From contig LNAC01000039.1 of NCBI GenBank assembly GCA_002007465.1, forward strand, positions 4,508,667-4,572,666: a DNA stretch of 64,000 bases, read 5' to 3'. Below the pieces are notes generated by a model that worked only from the letters and a program-made list of their open reading frames with translations, did not search any database and had not been told where the DNA came from. The DNA is from Ailurus styani (lineage: Eukaryota; Chordata; Mammalia; Carnivora; Ailuridae). This document shows, piece after piece, positions 26,906-42,480 of the stretch. Position 1 is the first letter of the stretch. Every line of letters begins with the position of its first letter. A program made the position numbers and the translations under genes.

Positions 26906-28249
26906 CACAAGCAGCAGGCATAACCCTTTTCTGTTCTTTTCATGCTCTAAAGCCTTGCCATTCAAAAAGCAGTGTGGACCGACCCTTCTGGCGTCACCCA
27001 GAAGCTTCTCATCAACCCAGAATGTCAGGCTCCACCTACTGAACCAGAACCTCTCCTTTTACAGGATCTCCCAAGTGTTCGTGTGTGTGCTGAATTTTGA
27101 GAAGGACTGTTCTAAAGCATAACTTCAGTCTCAAACAAAACTTGAAGGGCCTTTCCTATTACCATCTCACTTCCCCCTTCACGGTTCATTAGGCATCATG
27201 TTCCTTTTCTCCATCATCCTTGGTCATATATTCTGCTTGCCATCTCTAGGAGAGTTCTCTCTGTTGCCTATTTCATTTAAATACCCCTGATTCTTCATAA
27301 TTGGGATTATTCAAGATTGTAATGTCAGTGTTTTATTTTTAGAAAGCCTTTCATTTATTTAAAATGATCTTTTTAGCATTTTTGGTCAGAGGCTCTTTTT
27401 TTTTTTCTTCTGAACCTTTTGAATATCTATGTTTTTAATACATTCTGATATACCATTTCACATCATTCCCCTTCCTAGCACTCATGAACTTTGATATAGC
27501 ATTTTCCCCCTAAAAATCCAGTTTATCAGAATATGATTTAGAATTAAATCCAATGTTTCAGATTCTCGGCTCACAACAGATGAGTCTTCTGGCCGAAATC
27601 CAGGTGATTGAAATTCTCTGTCTTCCTCTGACTGGCCTCTCTAATCAAATAGTGAATATTTACTGTTAAAGATTAACAGGGCCTCTACTATTTTCTAAGG
27701 TAACTTGTTCTTTAGGACTATCCATTCACTTAATGATTTTTCTTAACTGTTGTAATTAACTGTACACATAGACCTATATCCATAGAGCAGAATGGAAAGA
27801 GTAATCTAGTTCTCAGATGACCACGTGCAAGACAGTGTTGGTAGAACTTGGGTCAAGGTCCCTCTGCTCACTGGCTTGACGAGTAATGCGGGCACAGTCT
27901 CTGGGGAGAAGTCAACAGCAGCTCCTAGAGTCTGGCTTAGTATACCCAAATATTTTTTAGCTAAAAGTCAGTAACATCAGAGCCTCTTGACTCTCAGGTG
28001 TACTCATGACATTTTTGTAAGATCTGTGACATAGTTGAAACAAGAAAAGTGTTGGGAAAGAAGTGAACATGTTGAAGACCTCCTGTGCCCAAAACTTAAC
28101 AAACATGTTTTAAAAAGAAAAAGTTAACTTTGAGGTATGAGGCAACATCTTACAATAGACCGTAAACCCTTTTTACCCAGTGAATTACAGAAAGCCAGCA
28201 TTTACATTTGGTCCATCTTATCCTTTTACTTATTTTTTTTATTTTATAG

Positions 28250-28308
28250 TTATACTTACTGGTGGACACCAGAGGTAATAAAACATTTACCGCTGCCATA
28301 TGACGAAG
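28250..28308 (+). CDS. FIG4: FIG4 exon 17 (residues 630-650)
   Basis: Acceptor with a long T tract, TTTTTTTATTTTATAG. One base completes the serine codon, then [19 protein letters not shown] plus one base before GTAGGT. At 59 bases it is one of the short FIG4 exons. The tryptophan pair and the PLPYDE stretch match human FIG4 as I recall. Confidence 0.97.
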
Positions 28309-29679
<1,371 letters not shown>

Positions 29680-29979
29680 TAAGGATTTGGGAACTTGAGT
29701 TTTCCTAGTCTACATAGATATGTCTTGCTTTGCCGCAAGTGCATTCTGCAAGCCTATGCTAGCGGGGGATTATACAACCTCTGAGTACCCCTGTGATGGG
29801 GAGCCCACTGCTTCAGGAGGCAGTCCCTTCTAGTGTTAGACAACTGGAGTTCATTTATTTTCTTTGGTAAGTTGAAACCTGCTTTGCATTGGTCCTAGTT
29901 TGTCATTTGGAATAAACTCACTTTTTAAAAATTGAATGTAGAGATCAAGAGCCAGCATAAATTCGTGGGAAGGAGCATA

Positions 29980-30190
29980 GTCTTTGGTACTAGAAAGGCA
30001 GGGATGTGAATCGTAGATTAGCCATGCCTACCTGTGTGACCTTGAGAAAATTACCTAATTTATCTGAGTCTTGGTTTCTTCTTTTATGTAGATAGGGGCA
30101 TGTGCATTATACACAGATATACCCGTACATGCCACATGCCTTAATGGGGTGCTTGACACAGGTGGGTGACCAGTAAATGGGGGCTGTCAT
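29980..30190 (+). repeat. MIR SINE remnant
   Basis: CCTGTGTGACCTTGAGAAAA, TTACCTAATTTATCTGAGTC, TTGGTTTCTTC, GGGGTGCTTGACACAGGTGG: MIR order from core to 3' end. Confidence 0.7.
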
Positions 30191-30759
30191 TATATTATTA
30201 TTCTTATTAGGAATAGGACAGGTCTGGTTCTTTTTCTGTATGACAGCCCTCCAGATATTTGAGGAAGCAGTGTAAATTTTTTTCAGGTAAATATCATTCA
30301 TTCTTTCTTTTCACAATTGATGTGACACCATTTCCAGACTCTTCCTCTTGGTCTGTCACTTTTGAATATACTACGTTTTTCAGAGTTTGGTGGGATCTTT
30401 TAGAAAAGCGATGGGACAGAATAAGAAAATTAGATAAAGCAAATCACTTCTTGGATATTACATTTTATACTGAAGATTACATTTTTTTTATTTTACATTC
30501 TCTTCCAATGTGATATAAATATGCCTAAACTTAATGTACATGTAGAAACATATCCTATGGTTTTGTTTCCTAGAAACCACTCTATATTTTGCCTCAGTTT
30601 CAGGTGGAAAGTTTAGAAATTTTACTTGGTTGATTTTCAGTTAAACTTATTACAAGTTTAGAAATTTTAACCGTAGGTCATTGTCATTTCCAGAATATTT
30701 CAACTCAGCAAAGGATGAATGATGTTCTACATATGGGTATATACCGTTGATTTTTTCTT

Positions 30760-31645
30760 TGCAGGGGTTATTGCAACAGCTGGATTAGAGAGTACTAAAC
30801 CATTGCTCTTAGGGGAAATACAGGGTTAGGTTCCTGGCAAGCCTTGGGTCACAAAATTTTTATCAGCCTGTCAATACATAACCATGTTTTGTGTGTTTCT
30901 GTTTAAAGATGCCTTATTAAATATATGTTATTGATTTATTAACATTGAACTCAGAGCAGACAACACTATTTATTAACATTGAACTGACAGAAAACAACAC
31001 AATAACTCATACCAGGTGAAAGCTTCTCCAGCACACATACTTCCTTTTTTTTTTTTTTTTTTACAATTTTATTCATTCATTTGCCAGAGAGAGAGACAGA
31101 GAGAGAGTGTGCGAGCGAGTACAAGCAGAGGGAGTAGCAAAGGGAGAGGGAGGAGCAGGCTACCCGCCGAGTGGGGTGCCTGATGTGGGGGTTGATCCCA
31201 GGCCCCTGGGATCATGACCTGAGCTGAAGGCAGACACTTTAACCAACTGAGCCACCCAGGTGCCCCAACACACATGTTTTCTTTCTAACACATAGCTCTT
31301 TTGTGCCTAGAAATACTGCAGAGCTTCAGCACTATGCTTGGGGTCATTGGAGACAATGAGGTTACCAACAAAAAGCACAAAAAGGTGAAAAACATGGCAG
31401 TAAATAGACCATGGAAAGGACACTTGCTTATAGCACAAGAGCTGAAACAAGAAGGCAGAGTGTTGCCCTGTTCTCCATCAGCTGAGAACATGAGCATTGG
31501 GTTACTCTAATTTTTCACTGTTCTGCACATGTTTGCAAATGATTGTGAAAGCTCTGAGTGTTGGTTTTGGGGTTACAAATAAATTTTAGTGAGCAAGCAG
31601 ATTCTCAGATAAGGAGTCCACAAATAATGAGGATCGGCTGTATAT
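30760..31645 (-). mobile_element. Tigger-type (Tc1/mariner) DNA transposon remnant, split by a SINE
   Basis: The terminal part AATAATGAGGATCGGCTGTA and internal pieces GGGTTAGGTTCCTGGCAAGC and ATACTGCAGAGCTTCAGCAC resemble Tigger elements. The minus strand near 31290-31350 matches the decayed start of a Tigger transposase frame. It is broken and inactive. Confidence 0.55.
31044..31266 (-). repeat. CanSINE, antisense, inside the Tigger remnant
   Basis: T-run, ATTTTATTCATTCATTTGCC, GA-rich, TGAGCCACCCAGGTGCCCC. The flanks CACACATACTTCC and CACACATGTTTTC are a decayed duplication. Confidence 0.92.
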
Positions 31646-32458
31646 GTTCAAAAAGAAAGAAAAATTAAACCACTTACATTTTTAAAAAAACATTTTCTGT
31701 CAAGTAGGCATTTGGATCAGATTCAATTTTACTTTTTTTCCTTCAAAAAATGTAATGGATCACACTTGGAGCGGTATCCTTGCCACAGCCCTAAGTTTCA
31801 TCAGCATAAACCATGCAACTCCGGTCTTTTTGGCCTCTACGAGGAGTTCGGTCTGATTATAGCAATAATCAGGAGGTAGGCATTGCACAGTGTGGAAGGA
31901 GCTTCAGCTTATCTTAGTATGTGGTAAACTAGAAGTTTCTATTTAAAGTGTCCCGATAGTGTTTTAATGAATTAACCCCAGCCTAATGAGGTAGATGCTG
32001 AGTGTTCAAACACTCCTGTGTTTTTGATTATTATGTCAGCCTCCCTGGGTAGTCTAGTGTAATAAAAACGTGGTAAGACCGCATGGCTTTGTGTTTTGCC
32101 ATTGGTTTTATGAGTTTAGTTTTACCTGAAAAGTAATTCTGATGTATAAACAAAGTGTACGCATCGTGGCAGTAATTTAGATAGAACTGTGTTCCAGTAG
32201 AGAAAATCTTAAGTTCAAAACCACTGGGTCTCATAATCATGAAGAAAATGCACAGTGAAGACCAAGAGCATTGAAGTTACCTGGTGCCATTCGTTCATGG
32301 GAGTTTACAACCTTGATCACCTAAGCTTCCCTGAACATTTGGCTTGAAATATATGCAGCTCTGAGGGCTAAGAAGAAATAGTGTAAGAATGTGAATTGAA
32401 CGGAAGTATCACGTGGATGGACAGTAATTCACATGGCATTTCTTTCCTCTTTTTTCAG

Positions 32459-32542
32459 TGACTTTATGCCTAAGACCATTGGCATTGATCCAAGTCCATT
32501 TACAGTGCGTAAACCAGATGAAACCGGAAAATCAGTCTTGGG
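32459..32542 (+). CDS. FIG4: FIG4 exon 19 (residues 699-727)
   Basis: Acceptor CCTCTTTTTTCAG. One base completes Arg699, then [20 protein letters not shown] and ETGKSVL, ending two bases into a glycine codon at GG|GTAAGA. Human has PKTVG as I recall, so this is a Val to Ile change. Confidence 0.97.
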
Positions 32543-34774
<2,232 letters not shown>

Positions 34775-34854
34775 AAGGCTGAGAGAAAAGGTCATGTTAT
34801 TTCTCATGCATGCCATTCTAATGTGTGGTGTTTGAGGCACTGCAGAGATGAGTA

Positions 34855-36344
34855 CTTTTTTTTATTGAACTGTAGTTGACATACAATGTTATATTAGTTT
34901 CAGGTGTACAACACAGTGATCTCACAATTCTATACATTACTTAATGCTCACTGTAAGTATATTCACCTATGACCATACAACGTTATTACAACATTATTGA
35001 CTATATTCCCTATGCTGTACTTTTCATCTCTGTGACTAACTTATTTTATAACTGGAAGTTTGTACCCCTTAATTTCCTTCACCTACTTTGCCCATGCCCG
35101 TACTCCACCCCCCATCTGGCAACCACCAACTTGTTCTCTGTATTTATGAGTCTGTTTCTGTTTGTTTGTTTTTTAGATTCCACATATAAGTGAAATCATA
35201 TGGTATCTGTCTTTCTCTGTTTGATTTATTTCACTTAACATAATACCCTTGAGGTCTATCTGTGTTATCAAAAATATCAAGAATGTCATTGTTTTTTATG
35301 AATGAGTAATATTCCATTGTGTGTATAGGTATATAAATACCACATCTTGCATATCCATTTATCTATTGATGGACACTTAGGTTACTTCCATATCTTGGCT
35401 ATTGTAAAGAATGCTTCAATAAACATAGTGGTGCGTCTGTCTTTTGTATTTGAATTGTTTCTGTGTTTTTTTAGACAGATAATCAGTAGTGGAATTACTG
35501 TATCATATGACATTTCTGTTTTTAATTTTTGAGGAACTCCATTCTGTTTTCCACAGTGGTTGCACCAATTTACATTCCCATGAATAGGACATGATGGTTC
35601 CCTTTTCTCCACATCCCTGCCAATGGTTGCTATTTCTTTTTTTTTTTTTTAAGATTTTATTTATTTATTTGACAGAAATCACAAGTAGGCAGAGAGGCAG
35701 GCAGAGAGAGAGGAGGAAGCAGGCTCCCCACTGAGCAAGGAGCCTGATGCGGGCCTCGATCCCAGGACCCTGAGATCATGACCTGAGCTGAAGGCAGAGG
35801 CTTTAACCCACTGAGCCACCCAGGCGCCCAATGGTTGCTATTTCTTGTCTTCTTGATGCTAGCCATTCTGACTGGTGTGAAGTGATATCTTGTTATGGTT
35901 TTTATATGCATTTCCCTGATGATGAGTGATGTTGAGCATCTTTTCATGTGTCTGTTGGCCATCTGGATATCTTCTTTGAAAGAATGTCTATTCAGGTCCT
36001 CTCCCCATCTTTTTAATCAGATCGTTTATTTTTTAGGTGTTGAGTTGTACATGTTCTTTATATATTTTGGCTATTATTCCCTTAATGGATATATCATTTG
36101 CAAATATCTTCTCCCATTTAGTGGGTTGCCTTTTGATTTTGTTGATGGTTTCCTTTGCTGTTGAAAAGCTTTTTATTTTGGTGTAGTCCCAATAGTTTAT
36201 TTTTTCTTGTGTTTCTCTTGCCTGAGGGGACCTATCCATAAATATATTGCTAAGAATAATGTCCAAGGGATTATCATCTATGTTTTCTTTTAGGAGTTTT
36301 ATGCTTTCGGGTCTCACATTTAGGTCATTAAGAGATGAATACAT
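34855..36344 (-). mobile_element. 5'-truncated L1, antisense, with nested SINE
   Basis: T-run, then the reverse L1 3' UTR (TATTGAACTGTAGTTGACAT, TTTCAGGTGTACAACACAGT). The reverse ORF2 end follows and resumes after the SINE (ATTTCCCTGATGATGAGTGA, TTCATGTGTCTGTTGGCCAT) to about 36344. It is of the same old class as 10949-12115. Confidence 0.87.
35639..35829 (-). repeat. CanSINE, antisense, nested in the L1
   Basis: T-run, AAGATTTTATTTATTTATTT, and head GAGCCACCCAGGCGCCC. The duplication AATGGTTGCTATTTCTT is at 35622-35638 and 35830-35846, so it entered after the L1. Confidence 0.96.
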
Positions 36345-36737
36345 TTAGCATAGACATTACTGAAATGGTTTCATTTTGAAGTAATATCGGTGTTTTTGTT
36401 CCCATGTATAACAATACATTTTTTATCACTTTAGAATTTTTAAGAGAATCCTGTCCACTTTTGAGCAGCACATCTAGCTGAGTTTCATTTATTTCCTTCC
36501 TTAGCATGTTGTTGGAATGTAGGGTTTGAACCTGGACCTCACAGTTTTTGCATAGCCCCAGTGGGAAATTCACCCTGTTCAATTTGACATTACCAATATA
36601 AGGGAACATAAAAGGGAAGTAAACTACAAAAGGACCAAATCTAGCTTCAGGGAAATTTAATTCCCAGAAATAGCCAAAAATCATAGAAGTATATATGGCA
36701 AGTAAAATGTAATAATATAAGGACTGAATCCACAATT

Positions 36738-36961
36738 CTAGGAGTTGGCAAACTACAGCCACTTGTCAAAATCCAGTTCACTGCCTCTTTTTATAAATAA
36801 AGTTTTATTGGAACTCAGCCATGCCTACTTGTTTACATATTGTGTATGGGTGCTTTGCACTATAACTACAGAGTTGAGTAGTTGTAGCAGAGATGGTATG
36901 ACCCAAGGAACCTAAAATATTTACTATCTGGCCCTTTGCAGAAAAGTTTTCTAATTCCTGC
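36738..36961. mobile_element. hAT-type non-autonomous DNA transposon
   Basis: The ends TAGGAGTTGGCAAACTACAG and AAAGTTTTCTAATTCCTGC form an imperfect terminal inverted repeat. The inside has AAATAAAGTTTTATTGGAAC and CAGAGTTGAGTAGTTGTAGC, wording I know from a common hAT-derived MER element. Confidence 0.7.
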
Positions 36962-37200
36962 ATTATACAAAAGGAACTAGTATTATTTAATAGCTTTTTA
37001 CCCTAAAACAAAGTATTTTTAGTGGAAATAAAATCAGATTTAAAAAAAACATTAACTGAGAAGTTTCATGAATGAACTGAAGAAATACTGTGATTGCTTT
37101 TGTGGAAAATTTCACAGGTTCATTTTCTTCGTCTTTGGAAATAATTAATATGCTAGGTGTCTAAAAATTTTTCCTGGTTTCTTTTTGTTTTTAACCCCAG

Positions 37201-37283
37201 AATATGGTCCAGCCCATGAAAGAGGTATATGGAATTAACCTCTCAGATGGTCTCTCAGAAGAGGATCTCTCCATTTATTCAAG
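37201..37283 (+). CDS. FIG4: FIG4 exon 21 (residues 793-820)
   Basis: The acceptor GTTTTTAACCCCAG starts the exon in phase 0: [27 protein letters not shown], ending AG|GTAAAC two bases into an arginine codon. In human numbering this end is c.2459, which agrees with a known FIG4 splice junction as I remember it and supports the exon numbering used here. Human has NVVQ and EEDFS as recalled. Confidence 0.96.
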
Positions 37284-37809
37284 GTAAACGACTTCTATGT
37301 AGAAATTAAGGAAAAAGCACAAATATATTATTACAATAACTTATGTCTGGTATAACTTCTAAAAATGAAAATGATCAGCAATACAGAAGGAAATGAATTC
37401 CACTTGGAATACAGTAATAGTGCTTAGGAGGTCATCTGAAACATTGGTCTATTTGGAGTTAAAGGGCCTACTGCCTGAGACTCTCAGTCCCCTCAATGAT
37501 AAAACTTGATGATGTGTCCATGTATTCTTACCACCTGTATATAAGCTGCAAGCTGAAGTACACATACATTTCTGTATCCTTGCATTAACAAAGTCCCCAA
37601 CTCAGGTATTCTCTTACAAAACGAACCTGGGATATTGACGACTGAGAACATTGCATTTGCGTTAGCTCTGGGGTGCTGGTGGGAGTGGTGGTTGAGGAGG
37701 AAGAAGGAAGTGGTGATAAAAGAGCATCAAGTCAGAATGTTCTAGACCTTTATTAGAGTAAGCTGAAAGAGGATCCACCAAAAGGTTTTCCTTGAATCAT
37801 ATATATAAT

Positions 37810-37836
37810 TGTGTGTGTGTGTGTGTGTGTGTGTGT
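37810..37836. repeat. (GT)n microsatellite
   Basis: About 13 uninterrupted GT units. Confidence 0.97.
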
Positions 37837-39640
37837 ATTTCTGAGAAACACAGAATTACAGTTATCAGATTCTCAAAAGAATCCCTAACTTAGAAATCCT
37901 CAAGAACCTAAGATAACCACTGTTAACATTTCCTCAGCTTAATACATCCACTGAGAAGACCTAATTATTGCATGTGAATACCATCCCACTTTATTCATAC
38001 AAGTTTGGCTATTATCAACTCTGTAATATAAATGAACACTGATGTTCCATTCTTTTGTAAGGGGAGTATTTCATTTGCTGAATCCATCAAACTGGATGTT
38101 GATGCTTTTTACTTTGTTCAAATTAGTAAGATCTGCTATAATATGTAAAATATAAAAACATGTGGCAAAAACACTGGTATGACTCTTGTACTATTAGTAT
38201 CTTAACAGAAGCCAGTTTCGTCACCCAGAATTCACGCCCAGACACACAGGTGCACAATCACTTATCCACCACAGCTGTCCCAGCAGTGGCTAAACTCTTC
38301 AGCATTTGAAGTGAGCCTTTATAAGCAACATGGTCTGGAAGAAGGAATTATCTGGGGTTAGTGACTGAATAATAGCACTTTGCTTATTGCAGAGAGCAAG
38401 AGCACTTCAGTCAAGGACTGAAATTTGGGCTCACTTTAATTAAGCAAAAAGAAAGTGTCTCTTGCTTCAGGCATGACTTTTGCTTGGAGCCTTTTTAGCT
38501 CTGACTGCCTCTGAGGCCCACTTCTAGTCCTCCCTTCACGGAGCATGAGATATAGCTCTGTTCAGCCAGAATATTCCTGGGAACCAGTCTAAGCAGGGGA
38601 CAGTGGCAGGCCCACAGAGAAGGGAGTACTGCCAGGGAAGGAGGAATCCCTGTCCTGGAATAAGATTCTGTGTTTGATACCCTGAAGAACAACACCTCCT
38701 CCTTTGATTTGTGGAACACTTGACAGTGTTTTCTTTCTTCTTTGGACAACTGTGGAGTGGGCTGAAAAGATATTATTATCCCTTTTTATAGGCCAAGAGC
38801 CCAGAAAGAGCCATTCAAGGGACTTATTTAGGAGACCTTTCCTGTGCTTCGTGGGTACCTGTGATTTTAGACTATGCAATCCTTTTTTATTCTCTTGATA
38901 ATATCAGCTGCCCCTGCTTATGATGCAGACCTGGGGGGAAAGGGAGAAACAGAGGTCTGGTCATCTCTTCCCTTCTCTGTGAGCTGCTCTTTACTGTGGG
39001 CAGACTGCTTCTCCTGGTGGCAGGGGCATCTCCCCTTCTCCATCTGCCATGGGCATTGCTATGGCAGAGGAGGCCTCCCTCCATCAGTATTGAGGGTGTG
39101 GCTGTGCCAGGGGGTGGCCAACGGTGTTCAGGAACTGACTGGTACCCCTTCTTGTCCCAGCCGGGCTCTAGGGCTCTCTTAGTGCCTTGTCTGATCCAGA
39201 GGGCAGAGCTTCCATGTAGTTCTGGCCTAAACTGGCCTCAAAAGTTCTGCCCTTTCCCACTGCAGTTCTGCACCCAGTTGGCTAGTATCCACCAAAGATT
39301 GTGAATGTAAAGGCGGTGCCCTGGCCTGGCTTGCCTGTTGCAGCTCCCGACCGGGCAACCACAGGATGACATGGGGAGGGAAGGAATGAGCTGGAACTGG
39401 CATCTGTAGCCTGTCTTCTGGCTTCCTGTTCTCCTGCCTGTTTTTCCTACATTTGGCCTCAACCATCTTTGAACTCCTAAAGATCTCTTGGTTTTGTGGT
39501 TTGGTTCTAATCGCTTCACCCTATTCTCTATACCTTCCTTTGCCCTCGACTTTTCTGATATCTTTGGTTCGCTATCTCAATTGGACCTGGAAGTTTTCTG
39601 TTTACCTCCTCAAAGCTTCAGCTCTGTGCCAAAGCATCTT

Positions 39641-40219
39641 TTTATTTATTTATTTTTTTAAGATTTTATTTATTTGACACAGAGATAGAGATCACAAGTA
39701 GGCAGAGAGGCAGGCAGGGGGTGGGGGGNNNNNNNNNNNNNNNNNNNNNNNNNNNNNNNNNNNNNNNNNNNNNNNNNNNNNNNNNNNNNNNNNNNNNNNN
39801 NNNNNNNNNNNNNNNNNNNNNNNNNNNNNNNNNNNNNNNNNNNNNNNNNNNNNNNNNNNNNNNNNNNNNNNNNNNNNNNNNNNNNNNNNNNNNNNNNNNN
39901 NNNNNNNNNNNNNNNNNNNNNNNNNNNNNNNNNNNNNNNNNNNNNNNNNNNNNNNNNNNNNNNNNNNNNNNNNNNNNNNNNNNNNNNNNNNNNNNNNNNN
40001 NNNNNNNNNNNNNNNNNNNNNNNNNNNNNNNNNNNNNNNNNNNNNAGAGAGAGAGAGAGAGAGAGAGAGATCACAAGTAGGCAGAGAGGCAGGCAGAGAG
40101 AGGAGGAAGCAGGCTCCCTGCTGAGCAGAGAGCCTGATGCGGGGCTCAATCCCAGGACCCTGAGATCATGACCTGAGCTGAAGGCAGAGGCTTAACCCAC
40201 TGAGCCATCCAGGCGCCCC
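39641..40219 (-). repeat. Antisense CanSINE sequence interrupted by an assembly gap
   Basis: The left side reads AAGATTTTATTTATTTGACA and ATCACAAGTAGGCAGAGAGG. After the gap a GA run is followed by ATCACAAGTAGGCAGAGAGG again and a complete head GAGCCATCCAGGCGCCCC. The ATCACAAGTAGG part occurs on both sides, so there may be two SINEs or an expanded GA tract. The flanks AAAGCATCTTTTT and AAATCATCTTTTT suggest a target duplication. Confidence 0.85.
39729..40045. other. Assembly gap, 317 N
   Basis: An unbroken run of N between GTGGGGGG and (GA)n inside SINE sequence. Length and content are unknown. Confidence 0.99.
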
Positions 40220-41336
40220 AAATCATCTTTTTTTTTAAAAAAAATTCTGACAATGACTATGCACATGATTTGGGACATTTAAAATTCTGTACAAATGGGG
40301 TGTTATGTGATATTCTTCCCTGAAAATGGATCAAAAATGTTTCTACTAGCTAGAGATAAAAGTGGGATAAAAGTTATTTGGAATTTTTCCAGTAACACTC
40401 TAATGACTTAATATTTGGTAGTTTCTGCAGCACTTTTCTTGACCTTTAAAAAAATCTAATAAAAAATAAATTATAAAAATATCAATAATTATCAAAAGAA
40501 AATATTTTAAATAGTAGAAAATTGGGACAGGAGTCAGCCCTTTAATCCTGCCCCATAACCTCCCAGGGGCACTTTAGAACAAAATTACAAGCTATGTCCC
40601 TGAGAGGAGGATGGATGCCTGGAGCACAGACCACACTAGGACAAGTACGCACTTGAGAAATAGCGGGTTGTCCTTGGCCCATCAGCTCATTGGCCCACTG
40701 CAAGGTATCCTCCTATCCTATGGAGCTGGCAGGGGGGCCAGTCCCTGTGACTCTTAGCTTCAAGCCTGAGTGAGCGTTGTTCTCTAAGGAGGAGTGTTGT
40801 GGCCATGGGGCTCAGCAGGTGGTCTCCTCCGTCCAGTCCTTCATAGTTGAAGGTGTGGGAGTGGCTGGACTACAATCGGGGATTCTTGTGGCCCCAGGGA
40901 GACAAAGAGTCCACGTGCTGAGTTTTCAGCAGTGTCCCTGCTTTGGGAGATGGGTCCCCGGCCTGATCCTGTCCTTTCTTCGTCATTTGTCTCACTGCAA
41001 ATGCCTCCCCTCATGTTTCCCATCTTCCTGCTGCAGTTACCCTTAGATAAGGGAGGCTCGGAAAGTTCATCCTCCTGGCTTCAGTAACACTTTGGTCAAG
41101 TTCTATGTCACGTTGAAGTCAACTGAGACATAAAATTCCTCCTCCTTCGTTTGTAGCAAACCCAGTGTAAAATCAGGCCCCCATTTGTAAGAACAGTCTA
41201 GGGTTGCATAGGGCACTCTCGTGTGCATCTCCGAAATAAGCTGTCATTTGAAAGCTCATACCATTTTGTGTAATCTACTGAATTTACTGCAAGTAGTCCC
41301 TTCTTTAGCTTAGTTTTTATCCATTGTAATTTGTAG

Positions 41337-41423
41337 ATTTGTTCAGCTGGGTCAGCGTCAACATAAACAAGACAGGAGCAGCCAGCAGCCCTGTTCCAGG
41401 TGCCCAGATGGAGTTATAAAACT
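41337..41423 (+). CDS. FIG4: FIG4 exon 22 (residues 820-849)
   Basis: After TTGTAATTTGTAG one base completes Arg820, then [28 protein letters not shown] and two bases of a leucine codon at CT|GTAAGT. This is the penultimate exon and encodes part of the C-terminal tail. The tail differs more from human than the other exons: human has GQSQHKQDKNS and RCSDG as I recall. The final exon is not in the window. Confidence 0.95.
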
Positions 41424-41845
41424 GTAAGTACTAGATTAGACCTTCAGAAAAATGTTTGTTGCCATTCCTAGTACTTTTTTTTTGTAGACTTTTTAAAAAA
41501 AAATTTCAGTCTTATCACCATATTAGTATAAACACTAAAGCATCTCCTCCTGATGTCTTATCCAAGAATAACTGGGTAGCTGTGGGGATGGGAAAGAGAT
41601 CGGCAGCTTTGACTTGAAACGTACCCTTTGGAGGTGGGACTGGAGTTGGTGGAGGCTTCCCTCCATAAACTTGGCTCTCCACAGGGTAGAGGTGGGATTG
41701 ATGAAATAGCTCTGACTCTGGAAACAGGCTCCTTGAATTCAGTATAAGACCCTTGAGGGCAGGGTTGGGTTTGTCTGTTCTAGCTGTATATCCCCACTGG
41801 TTCTAATGACTTGCTGTAAGTTAAACAGGTGTTTAGCAAATTTTT

Positions 41846-42036
41846 TAAAATTTTATTTAAGATTGACAGAGAGAGAGAGAGAGAGACCACAAGTAGGCAG
41901 AGAGGCAGGCAGAGGGAGAGGGGGAAGCAGGCTCCACACTGAGCAGAGAGCCTGATGAAGGGCTCGATCCCAGGACCTGAGATCATGACCTGAGCCGAAG
42001 GCAGAAGCTTAACCCACTGAGCCACCCAGGTGCCCC
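41846..42036 (-). repeat. CanSINE, antisense
   Basis: AAAATTTTATTTAAGATTGA, GA run, GATCCCAGGACCTGAGATC, head GAGCCACCCAGGTGCCCC. The duplication TGTTTAGCAAATTTTT is at 41830-41845 and 42037-42052. Confidence 0.95.
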
Positions 42037-42104
42037 TGTTTAGCAAATTTTTAAACAGAATCAGGTTCATATCCTAGATCATAGCCCTACTACTTTTTTT
42101 TTTA

Positions 42105-42480
42105 ACCTTGATTAAGTGACTTAAGTTTGGATGACTGTTTCCTTATCTGCAAATGGGTTGGTAATAGCACCTACTTTGTAGGAGGGTGGTAGGCTTAATT
42201 GCAATAATGCATTCAAAATGCTGAGAAGCAGTATCTGGAAAAAGTTCTCAGTAAGTTGTAATCACCACCACCACCACCACCACCATCATCATCTTCATAA
42301 TTAGTCTCTGCTTGTTGGGACCAAACAAAGCAAAGGTTGTGACCAGGAGAGACTCCTAATGCTATATGCTCAGTTGAGTTTCTTCCAGAAAATGGGTCAC
42401 TGTGAATATTAAATGAGCTAATATATGTGAGGTGTCTAGATCAGTGCCTTGCATATAGTTGACATTTACCAAATGTTCTC
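42105..42480 (+). repeat. MIR SINE remnants
   Basis: GATTAAGTGACTTAAGTTTG, GTTTCCTTATCTGCAAATGG, TAATAGCACCTACTTTGTAG, and a second 3' part at 42395-42475 (TATTAAATGAGCTAATATAT, GATCAGTGCCTTGCATATAG). Confidence 0.6.
42262..42293. repeat. (CAC)n/(CAT)n trinucleotide repeat
   Basis: About seven CAC units followed by CATCATCAT. Confidence 0.93.

Larger units (their letters stand above)
37284..41336 (+). other. FIG4: FIG4 intron 21
   Basis: GT-AG intron of 4053 bases with a GT repeat (37810-37836) and antisense CanSINE sequence containing an assembly gap (39641-40219). The open frames on both strands at 38500-39520 and 40780-41050 have no recognisable domain. No repeat was identified in those stretches. 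Confidence 0.85.

Noticed and set aside
38495..39520. Cluster of open frames on both strands in intron 21
   Set aside because: The frames overlap each other on opposite strands, have no domain and no splice-consistent extension; probably locally higher GC content.
42262..42293. CAC/CAT repeat as a possible coding histidine or proline tract
   Set aside because: It is inside intron 22 with no surrounding open frame of use.
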